From Candidatus Latescibacter anaerobius SCGC AAA252-E07 (GTDB lineage Bacteria > Latescibacterota > Latescibacteria > Latescibacterales > Latescibacteraceae), in NCBI GenBank assembly GCA_000403035.1, contig AQSL01000112.1, positions 14,323 to 19,738 of the forward strand: DNA of 5,416 nucleotides, in the 5' to 3' direction. A program made the translations under genes and the position numbers. The stretch's first letter is position 1. Each line of letters opens with the position of its first letter. The notes beneath the pieces were generated by a model. The model was not told the origin of the DNA. It saw only the letters and a program-made list of their open reading frames with translations, and did no database searches. Shown piece by piece: positions 1 through 5,416 of this stretch.

Positions 1-2460
1 TCCGCCGAAGAGGAAAAGCGATACAACGGTCAGAAGCGTTGTTATAGAAGTGATAACAGTACGGTTCAGCGTTTCATTCACCGAGTCGTTGAGATTTACC
101 AGATATTCGCCTTTAACACCTTTGCGAAGTTTCTCTCGAATGCGGTCGAATACCACAATGGTATCGTTGAGAGAGTAACCGACAATGGTGAGGAGCGCAG
201 CAATAATGGTGAGCGATATTTCCTTGCCCATTAACGAGAACAATCCGACCGTTATCAGTACATCATGAACAAGGGCAAGTAAAGCGCCGATTGAGAATTT
301 AAACTCGAACCGAATGGTAATATAAATTACAAGTACAATTAATGAGAACAGAATTGCCCAGAGGGCTTTCCCTTTTAATTCAGTCCCGATGCTCGGGCCA
401 ACCTGTTCTTCGCGCAGAATCCAGTCAGTTTTATCGGCGGGAAGGCTGTCCTTAAATCTATTGGTCAATACCTCCTTAACCTTAGCCGATGTTTCCTCCA
501 TATCACCGACTTTAACTATCCGTATAAGAACATCCTGCCTGTTTTTACCCAGGAATTTGATTTCGCTTGTGGAAAGGTCGGTGCCCTCAACATCAATGGT
601 GCCAAGGGATTCCCTAATATCCCCGATTGTTACGGGTTTTTCAAAGTGCATTTCAAACAGAGAACCGCCGAGAAAGTCTATGGAGTATTTCGGTCCAGCA
701 TGTATGGCGAGAGAAACAAGTCCTGCAAAAATTATCAGGCCAGACAGAATAAAGGCTTTTCTCCGGTTATAAACGAATTTTATCCTTGAGTTCACAAAGG
801 GTGACAGCAAACCGATAGAAACTTTTGACAGGTTTATCCTGTGGGTAAGAATATCAAAAACCACTCTCGTTACAAAAAGCGCTGTGAATACACTAGATAC
901 AATTCCAACCATAAGAGTGAGTGCAAATCCCTTGATCGGCCCCGTACCAAAATTATACAGAATTATTGCAGTGAGGAATGTGGTAATATTTGAGTCAAGT
1001 ATTGTCCAGCGAACCTTCGTATAACCGTTCTCAACCGAAACGCGCGTTGTATTCCCGAGTCTCAGTTCCTCACGGATACGTTCAAAAATTAAAACGTTTG
1101 CATCCACTGCCATACCGATAGTCAGGATTATTCCCGCCATACCCGGCAACGTAAGCGTTGCCCTGAAATGTGCCAGATACGTGAGGATAAATATCATGTT
1201 CAGAAAAAGTGCAATAATCGCTATCAGCCCGGCACCCATGTAATAAGCAATCATAAAGAGCATTACAAGCACCAGTCCGATCAAGAGCGCCATCCTGCTC
1301 TTTCTTATCGAGTCAGCACCGAGCGACGGTCCGACTGTTCTATCTTCAATAATATTAACTGATGCAGGTAATGCGCCGGCACGCAGCACAATAGCAAGGT
1401 CTCTGGATTCTTCCTGTGTGAAACTTCCGCTGATCCTTGAACTGCCGCCATATATCTTTTCTCTAAAAACCGGAGAGGAATAGACGGTGTTATCAAGCAC
1501 TATCGCAAGACGTTTTCCAATATTAGCACCTGAAATTCTCGCCCATTCACGGACACCATCAGAAGTGTTTTCCATTAAAATTTGCGGTTGCCCCGCATCA
1601 GCACCGCTTCCCATGGAAACACGGGCATCCTGTACCATTTCGCCGGTCATTTCACTCGGTGCATTCACGAGGAAAAGCTCACGTAACCCATCGCTCCTTT
1701 TCTTTTCCTGTCCCCATAACATCATGACCCGCTGATCCGTCAGTATTTTTGCAACATTCGGATCTTCCAGGAATGCATTCACACGCGGGACATTTTCCGG
1801 TTGGACAAGCATGTCAAAGCTCGGTATACCACCCATCTGCTGAAATTGGAGCAAATTCTCGAACTTTTTCGATTCATCGACTGCAACCTCTTCCTCAAAA
1901 AGACCTGTTTCGGTCGTATCGGCGACTGCAGTAGACTCCGGTGCTCCGGAAAGGTAAAAATTAATCTTATCAATGATAAACCTTATATCCTCATCACTTT
2001 TTAGAAGTTTGAATTCGAGACGGGCGGTCTGGCCTATTAGTCTTTTAGCACGTTCTACGTCGCGCATACCCGGGAGCTCGATGATAATTCGATTCGAACC
2101 CTGCCTCTGAACAACGGGCTCGGACAGTCCAAACTGATCCACACGATTGGCAATAACTGTCATGGCTTTATCTACAGCATCGCTTGCTTCCGAACTTTCC
2201 ATACCGGAAGTATCTACCTGCATTACGAGGTGTATACCGCCCTGAAGATCGAGTCCGAGATTCAGTGCTTTACTTCTTAACTTGTCCAGATCCCCCGGAT
2301 CCATGGCTCCACGTTGTTCAATTGATAATGTATAATACTGTAACGATGGGTAAAGTTTCCATAATGAAAACAGGACAAGGATACCTATAAAAACCAATTT
2401 CCATGTAATTGAATACTTTTCTCTGCTACTCGTTCTTAATTTTGTACTTTTTCTGATCAT
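1..2460 (-). CDS. secDF: Protein translocase SecDF (natural SecD-SecF fusion), C-terminus cut by the window edge
   Basis: SecDF is an inner-membrane RND-type subunit of the Sec translocon that uses the proton gradient to help pull exported proteins across. The frame is open from ATG 2460 to base 1, 820 codons, with no stop. The SecD half has a first membrane helix at about residues 21-37, the NLGLDLQGGIHLV motif at 67-79, a large periplasmic P1 region to about 385, AGALPA at 361-366, VGPSLG at 376-381, and TIGMAVDANVLIFE at 447-460 with the family's key Asp at 453. The SecF half begins about 561, with a helix at 568-588, YSIDFLGGS at 592-600, VGPSIG at 687-692, HDV at 732-734 and NDTIVVFDRIRE at 765-776 (Asp733, Arg773 match functional residues of SecF). 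The last helix and tail lie off the edge. The start is supported by a good ribosome site and follows pdxJ by 21 bases. The function is near certain; the full length is unknown. Confidence 0.96.
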   Translation of the reverse strand, partial: MIRKSTKLRTSSREKYSITWKLVFIGILVLFSLWKLYPSLQYYTLSIEQRGAMDPGDLDKLRSKALNLGLDLQGGIHLVMQVDTSGMESSEASDAVDKAMTVIANRVDQFGLSEPVVQRQGSNRIIIELPGMRDVERAKRLIGQTARLEFKLLKSDEDIRFIIDKINFYLSGAPESTAVADTTETGLFEEEVAVDESKKFENLLQFQQMGGIPSFDMLVQPENVPRVNAFLEDPNVAKILTDQRVMMLWGQEKKRSDGLRELFLVNAPSEMTGEMVQDARVSMGSGADAGQPQILMENTSDGVREWARISGANIGKRLAIVLDNTVYSSPVFREKIYGGSSRISGSFTQEESRDLAIVLRAGALPASVNIIEDRTVGPSLGADSIRKSRMALLIGLVLVMLFMIAYYMGAGLIAIIALFLNMIFILTYLAHFRATLTLPGMAGIILTIGMAVDANVLIFERIREELRLGNTTRVSVENGYTKVRWTILDSNITTFLTAIILYNFGTGPIKGFALTLMVGIVSSVFTALFVTRVVFDILTHRINLSKVSIGLLSPFVNSRIKFVYNRRKAFILSGLIIFAGLVSLAIHAGPKYSIDFLGGSLFEMHFEKPVTIGDIRESLGTIDVEGTDLSTSEIKFLGKNRQDVLIRIVKVGDMEETSAKVKEVLTNRFKDSLPADKTDWILREEQVGPSIGTELKGKALWAILFSLIVLVIYITIRFEFKFSIGALLALVHDVLITVGLFSLMGKEISLTIIAALLTIVGYSLNDTIVVFDRIREKLRKGVKGEYLVNLNDSVNETLNRTVITSITTLLTVVSLFLFGG

Positions 2461-2465
2461 TTCTA

Positions 2466-2473
2466 TCCTTTCT
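2466..2473 (-). promoter_or_regulatory. Ribosome binding site of secDF
   Basis: The minus strand reads AGAAAGGA here, followed by five bases (TAGAA) and then the ATG at 2460. The match to the Shine-Dalgarno core is good and fixes the secDF start. It sits in the 21-base gap after the pdxJ stop, which argues for co-transcription with pdxJ rather than a separate promoter. Confidence 0.75.
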
Positions 2474-2481
2474 TATTGCAA

Positions 2482-3192
2482 TTATACCAATTGAAGCATT
2501 TCCCGTACCGCTCTATCCAAACCAACATAAATGGCTCTTGCCATGATTGAATGCCCGATATACAATCCCTTAATTTCGGGAATTGCCGATACTCTCGAAA
2601 CGTTTCTATAAGTCAGACCATGACCGGCATGAACCTCAAGTCCGCCTTTTCCGGCAAAACGGGCAGCATCGTCCAAGGCAGCAAGATATTTATCCGTATC
2701 ATGAACCGTTTTTGCGTTGGCATATTCTCCGGTATGCAATTCAATACACTGAGCACCGATCTCTTTTGACTTCTCAATCTGTTCACGGTCAGGATCAATA
2801 AACAAGCTTGTAACAATACCTTTTTCTTTCATGAGATTGACAGCCTTGGCCATTTTTTCCTGATTCCCTATTACATCAAGTCCTCCCTCGGTGGTAATTT
2901 CCTGCCTCTTTTCAGGAACAAAAGTGACCAGATCCGGAATAATCTCCGAAGCTATACCCAACATCTCTTCTGTCGCTGCCATTTCCAGATTGAACGGCAG
3001 TCTCACAACTTCCCTTAACAACCGAATATCACGGTCGACGATATGACGGCGGTCTTCCCTCAAATGGGCTGTTATCCCATGAGCCCCTGCCAGTTCAACT
3101 ATACCGGCAGCATATACCGGATCGGGCTCATTTGTTTTTCTCGATTCCCTGATGACCGCCACATAATCAACATTTACACTCAGGTATGCCAT
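2482..3192 (-). CDS. pdxJ: Pyridoxine 5'-phosphate synthase PdxJ
   Basis: PdxJ is a cytoplasmic TIM-barrel enzyme that condenses 1-deoxy-D-xylulose 5-phosphate with 3-amino-2-oxopropyl phosphate to give pyridoxine 5'-phosphate, the last ring-forming step of DXP-dependent vitamin B6 synthesis. The 236-residue product is close to the usual 240 or so. Visible motifs are SVNVD at 5-9, GITAHLREDRRH at 39-50, NLEMA at 68-72, VPEKRQE at 92-98, TTEGGLDV at 100-107, IELHTGEYA at 150-158, HAGHGLTY at 188-195 and IGHSI at 212-216. The catalytic residues known from the E. coli enzyme (His45, Glu72, His193) align with His43, Glu70 and His191, an offset of two. One substrate-contact position differs: Tyr10 stands where E. 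coli has His12, so the usual NxDH reads NVDY. The gene lies between apbE (71-base gap) and secDF (21-base gap). The ATG is preceded by a strong ribosome site. Confidence 0.96.
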   Translation of the reverse strand: MAYLSVNVDYVAVIRESRKTNEPDPVYAAGIVELAGAHGITAHLREDRRHIVDRDIRLLREVVRLPFNLEMAATEEMLGIASEIIPDLVTFVPEKRQEITTEGGLDVIGNQEKMAKAVNLMKEKGIVTSLFIDPDREQIEKSKEIGAQCIELHTGEYANAKTVHDTDKYLAALDDAARFAGKGGLEVHAGHGLTYRNVSRVSAIPEIKGLYIGHSIMARAIYVGLDRAVREMLQLV

Positions 3193-3196
3193 GATA

Positions 3197-3206
3197 CCTT
3201 ACCTCT
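3197..3206 (-). promoter_or_regulatory. Ribosome binding site of pdxJ
   Basis: The minus strand reads AGAGGTAAGG. Its GAGGT core lies eight bases before the ATG at 3192, a near-ideal spacing, and it fixes the pdxJ start. It is the strongest ribosome site in the window. The remaining upstream gap to the apbE stop (3207-3263) is A+T-rich; it holds no terminator-like hairpin with a T tract, and I could not place a convincing promoter in it. Confidence 0.75.
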
Positions 3207-3263
3207 TATTTTTTCCAATACGACCATAATAGTACTTTGAGTCATCGATACGCTTTATACGTT

Positions 3264-4292
3264 TTACAGTTTTACTTTATCCCTGACACCTTTTGAAATT
3301 TCATGCAACACTTCTCCATCTTCTTTTTCAAAGAAAATAAGTGTTTCAACATTGTCAAGCTTCTCTGCAAACTCTAATCCTTTTTGAGGACCAAGCACAA
3401 ATATTGTTGTCGCCAGAATATCAGCATCCATTGCGGTTTCTGCCCATACCGTCACCGACGCGCATTTTCTTACAGGATAACCCGTTGAGGGATCAAGGAT
3501 ATGATGATACCGTACACCATCCTGAATAAAATAGCGTTCGTAATCTCCTGATGTGGCTACTGCCGGCAATGAAATGGTATCTATAACAATAGTTTTCCTC
3601 GACCTTGGATGCCTGAAACCTATCACCCAGTCTTTCCCACCGGGTTTTTTTCCGAATGTATAAATATCTCCACCGGCATTGACAAGACCGGCAGATACAC
3701 CGGATTCCTTGAGAATCTTGATTATTCTATCAACGACATAACCTTTTGCAATTCCCCCAAGATCAAGCTTGGTACCATGATTACCAAGACTCAGACTGTC
3801 ACCTTTTGTTTTAATTTTGGATAATCCGACCGTTTCCAGTGTCTCTGAAATATCTTTTTGAGAAGGGAGGGTGCCTCCATTTTCAAAATCCCATAACCAT
3901 TTTACAGAAGCGATTGTCGGATCAAAAGCACCATTGGATTTTTCATAAAAAAAAATTGAACGATCGATTACTGTTTTCAGTTCGGAACTCAATTTCCACC
4001 ATGTGTCAGACGAACTGTTATTGATTCTCTGAAGTTCGCCATCTCCTTTGAGTGGCTCCATTATATGCTCGATTTCCCCCGCTTCGGTGAAAATTTTCTT
4101 TAAAATAGTCTCCCCTTCTGTTTCATCAGATATATAAAATTTTACAGTTAAACTGGTACTCATTAAAAAATTGGTAGATTCAACCAGTGTGAGTTTATTT
4201 GTAAACAAGCCACTTGAAAAAATCCAGAAAATAACGATTAAAAGTACGAAACAAGTTATAACAATGGAATGTTTTCGATAGTTAAAATCCAT
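3264..4292 (-). CDS. apbE: FAD:protein FMN transferase, ApbE family, membrane-anchored
   Basis: ApbE enzymes cleave FAD with Mg2+ and attach FMN covalently to a Thr or Ser of target proteins such as RnfG/RnfD, NqrB/NqrC and other flavinylated electron carriers, on the outer face of the cytoplasmic membrane. This 342-residue protein has the usual length. Residues about 10-25 form one hydrophobic segment after a basic Arg6-Lys7, a signal peptide or anchor. Cys14 lies inside it with no proper lipobox, so lipidation is unlikely. Family motifs follow in order: MST at 44-46 (commonly MGT), GAFDPTI at 121-127, LDLGGIAKGYVVD at 176-188, VNAGGDIYTFG at 204-214, ATSGDYERY at 246-254, HHILDPSTGYPV at 263-274 and AMDADILATT at 287-296. 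Ala182, Asp291 and Thr295 fit the known metal-ligand positions. The ATG has only AGGG four bases upstream, a short spacing, but the hydrophobic N-terminus supports this start. No flavinylation target gene is visible in the window, so the partner is unknown. Confidence 0.94.
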   Translation of the reverse strand: MDFNYRKHSIVITCFVLLIVIFWIFSSGLFTNKLTLVESTNFLMSTSLTVKFYISDETEGETILKKIFTEAGEIEHIMEPLKGDGELQRINNSSSDTWWKLSSELKTVIDRSIFFYEKSNGAFDPTIASVKWLWDFENGGTLPSQKDISETLETVGLSKIKTKGDSLSLGNHGTKLDLGGIAKGYVVDRIIKILKESGVSAGLVNAGGDIYTFGKKPGGKDWVIGFRHPRSRKTIVIDTISLPAVATSGDYERYFIQDGVRYHHILDPSTGYPVRKCASVTVWAETAMDADILATTIFVLGPQKGLEFAEKLDNVETLIFFEKEDGEVLHEISKGVRDKVKL

Positions 4293-4296
4293 TTTT

Positions 4297-4300
4297 CCCT
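4297..4300 (-). promoter_or_regulatory. Weak ribosome binding site of apbE
   Basis: The minus strand reads AGGG followed by AAAA and then the ATG at 4292. The spacing of four bases is shorter than the usual five to nine, so initiation may be modest or depend on translation from the preceding synthase gene, whose stop is 43 bases upstream. No better in-frame start with a ribosome site was seen. Confidence 0.45.
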
Positions 4301-4317
4301 ATATACAATTTTTTATA

Positions 4318-4338
4318 TGACAACACCAGTGATTGTCA
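4318..4338 (-). other. Small intercistronic hairpin overlapping the synthase stop codon
   Basis: On the minus strand TGACAA (4338-4333) and TTGTCA (4323-4318) form a six-base-pair stem, with one further G-T pair possible and a seven-base loop. The first three bases of the stem are the TGA stop codon of the polyprenyl synthase. The hairpin is followed by an A-rich tract (TATAAAAAATTG), not a T tract, so it does not look like an intrinsic terminator. It could affect mRNA processing or translational coupling to apbE, or it could be chance. Confidence 0.25.
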
Positions 4339-5322
4339 GGAATGACGAACCACCAGGACATCAAAGAATTTCTCAAATACGGGAAACATTTTTTTATTTC
4401 CAAAACGGCTTAAAATCACGCGTGCTTTTCCCATATAATCCTGGGCTTTTTTATATGCATATTCGATACCGCCGTTTTTTCTGACAATTTCAGATATCTT
4501 CTCAACCGATTCTTCTTTTTCCGAAAGAATTTTTTTTACTTTATCGGTTGTCATACCTCTCAGAGAGTATATAAGCGGCAAAGTCATGTTACCCGACATC
4601 ATATCCATTAAAACCGGTTTACCCATGAGTTCTGCTTTACCATCATAATCAAGCGTATCATCAATAATCTGAAACGACATTCCGAGAGCTTCTCCAAGTT
4701 CCCGAGCCCATATTCTTTCATTACCGTCTCCACCGGAAAGCATAACCCCCAGCTCGCCGGAAGCGGCAAAAAGGGAGGCGGTTTTATCACTGATAATGGT
4801 ATAATACGTATCTTCTGTAATGGTCTTTTCGCCAAGGGTACCGCTTATTTCTCCTTCGACCATTCGTTTAATCGTTTCATTCACAACAGAAATAGCTTCG
4901 TTGTTCATAACATCTTGTGCTATCCTGATGGCACTTGCGAGTATATAGTCACCGAAAAGAATTGATATCTTGTTTGAATGCTCTGTTTTCAGTGTCGGAA
5001 AACCTCTTCTTAATTCCGCGTCATCAATGACATCATCATGGAGAAGCGATGTCAGATGAATCGCTTCAACAACTGTCCCTGCTCTCCGCACAGATTCCCA
5101 TGAGCCGCCGACTAATTCAGCCACAAGACTCATGAATACTGGTCTTATTCCTTTACCCTTCTGAGAAAGTATCTGTAAAAGGATTTCATTTATAACCGGG
5201 TCTGATGAGGCAAATTCAATACTCATATCCTCATAAACATCGTTAATTATATTTGAAAAATAACTGTTGCTAACTTCCACTGTTTTCCCGGGTATTTTTA
5301 CAATATCCAACTTAATGCCCAT
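4336..5322 (-). CDS. Long-chain all-trans polyprenyl diphosphate synthase (IspB/HepT-like)
   Basis: This cytoplasmic all-helical enzyme adds isopentenyl diphosphate units to an allylic primer, usually to make the side chain of a quinone. The 328-residue product matches the family length. GKGIRP at 56-61 is the IPP-binding motif. The first aspartate motif is HDDVIDDAELRRG at 95-107 (Asp96, Asp97, Asp100) with two residues between the aspartates, as in long-chain synthases. GDYILA at 124-129 and KTASLF at 180-185 follow. The second aspartate motif is FQIIDDTLDYDGK at 217-229 (Asp221, Asp222, Asp225), then GKPV at 234-237 and GNMTLPLI at 244-251. Asn245 replaces the lysine found in many relatives, as I recall for HepT and cyanobacterial enzymes. 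The residue five before the first aspartate motif is Thr91, not a bulky aromatic, which argues against a short C15 product. Chain length cannot be fixed from sequence. The start at 5322 has only a weak AGGTT nine bases upstream; Met33 is too far in to be preferred. Confidence 0.93.
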   Translation of the reverse strand: MGIKLDIVKIPGKTVEVSNSYFSNIINDVYEDMSIEFASSDPVINEILLQILSQKGKGIRPVFMSLVAELVGGSWESVRRAGTVVEAIHLTSLLHDDVIDDAELRRGFPTLKTEHSNKISILFGDYILASAIRIAQDVMNNEAISVVNETIKRMVEGEISGTLGEKTITEDTYYTIISDKTASLFAASGELGVMLSGGDGNERIWARELGEALGMSFQIIDDTLDYDGKAELMGKPVLMDMMSGNMTLPLIYSLRGMTTDKVKKILSEKEESVEKISEIVRKNGGIEYAYKKAQDYMGKARVILSRFGNKKMFPVFEKFFDVLVVRHS

Positions 5323-5350
5323 TTTCTATTTAACCTAAAATATTGATGTC

Positions 5351-5378
5351 ATCTTCAGTAATAATTGAGTTATTTCAA
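5351..5378 (-). promoter_or_regulatory. Weak candidate promoter for the synthase-led gene block
   Basis: The minus strand has TTGAAA at 5378-5373, five of six matches to a sigma-70 type -35 box, then 16 bases, then GAAGAT at 5356-5351, a poor -10 box that keeps A at position 2 and T at position 6. The region is very A+T-rich, so such matches arise easily. The group of bacteria is unknown and its promoter consensus may differ. This is only a pointer to where transcription of the block could begin. Confidence 0.2.
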
Positions 5379-5397
5379 ATTTTAATGTAATTTGAAA
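5373..5397. repeat. Inverted repeat (9+9 bases, 7-base spacer) in the leader of the synthase gene
   Basis: TTTCAAATT at 5373-5381 is exactly the reverse complement of AATTTGAAA at 5389-5397; the spacer is TTAATGT. It lies 51 bases upstream of the synthase ATG and its proximal arm contains the TTGAAA of the weak promoter candidate, which would suit a dimeric repressor. Neither side has a T tract, so it is a poor terminator. The rest of the non-coding stretch 5323-5416 shows no gene on either strand. Chance in A+T-rich DNA remains possible. Confidence 0.45.
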
Positions 5398-5416
5398 ATA
5401 TATTAATTTATACTAC

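Noticed and set aside
389..772. Plus-strand open frame of 127 codons
   Set aside because: It lies wholly antisense to the SecF half of the minus-strand secDF frame, whose conserved motifs leave no doubt. The plus-strand product resembles no family I know and has no convincing ribosome site.
1305..1973. Two short minus-strand frames (1305-1496 and 1779-1973)
   Set aside because: Both are out of frame with, and inside, the continuous SecDF reading. They are shadows and not signs of a broken gene.
3180..3245. A 21-codon minus-strand frame starting MTQSTIMVVLEK and overlapping the pdxJ start by 13 bases, a possible leader peptide
   Set aside because: No ribosome site precedes its ATG, it ends in the first codons of pdxJ in another frame, and there is no attenuator-like hairpin. 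It is too short to support as a gene.
3193..3263. Search for a terminator and separate promoter between apbE and pdxJ, the longest internal gap
   Set aside because: No stem followed by a T tract is present on the minus strand, and the best -10-like match (TATTAT) lacks a -35 box at proper spacing, so I do not call either.
4158..4166. ApbE reads MST where MGT is the common N-terminal motif
   Set aside because: The middle residue varies among active ApbE proteins and all catalytic and metal-binding motifs downstream are intact, so this is not evidence of loss of function.
4587..4589. Asn245 in GNMTLPLI of the polyprenyl synthase, where many relatives have Lys, as a possible active-site defect
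   Set aside because: As I recall, Asn at this place is common in HepT-type and cyanobacterial long-chain synthases, and both aspartate-rich motifs are intact, so the enzyme is probably active.
4608..4835. Minus-strand frame of 75 codons inside the synthase gene
   Set aside because: It is out of frame with the synthase, overlapping its second aspartate motif, and codes for nothing recognisable.

Overview
The window is one block of four protein-coding genes, all on the minus strand, read from the right edge to the left: a long-chain polyprenyl diphosphate synthase (5322 to 4336), an ApbE-type FAD:protein FMN transferase (4292 to 3264), pyridoxine 5'-phosphate synthase PdxJ (3192 to 2482), and a fused SecD-SecF translocase protein (2460 leftwards, running off the edge at base 1). 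The gaps between them are 43, 71 and 21 bases. No intrinsic terminator is visible between genes, so they probably form an operon or part of one. No tRNA, rRNA, CRISPR array, insertion sequence or phage gene was seen.

The left 2.46 kb looks poor in genes if only closed reading frames are considered. This is because the large minus-strand frame has no stop inside the window. I translated it base by base: it is open for 820 codons and carries the SecD and SecF signature motifs in one chain, with no stop or internal start region at the junction. About one transmembrane helix and the C-terminal tail of SecF are missing beyond the left edge.

The only sizeable stretch without a gene is 5323-5416. 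It is very A+T-rich and contains a 9+9 base inverted repeat that could be an operator, next to a weak promoter-like match.

The genes suggest a bacterium, probably Gram-negative, that makes PLP by the DXP-dependent route (PdxJ), has an isoprenoid quinone or similar prenyl lipid, and flavinylates membrane or periplasmic proteins through ApbE. The SecDF fusion, with an enlarged SecD periplasmic region, would fit the FCB superphylum (Bacteroidetes-like and related uncultured lineages). This placement is inference with low confidence, since no marker gene is present.

The genes do not form one pathway. Synthase, ApbE and SecDF share a membrane or respiratory and export theme, while PdxJ is a cofactor gene. 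I see no clearly new biological system. The most checkable oddity is a tyrosine in PdxJ where the well-studied enzyme has a substrate-contacting histidine.
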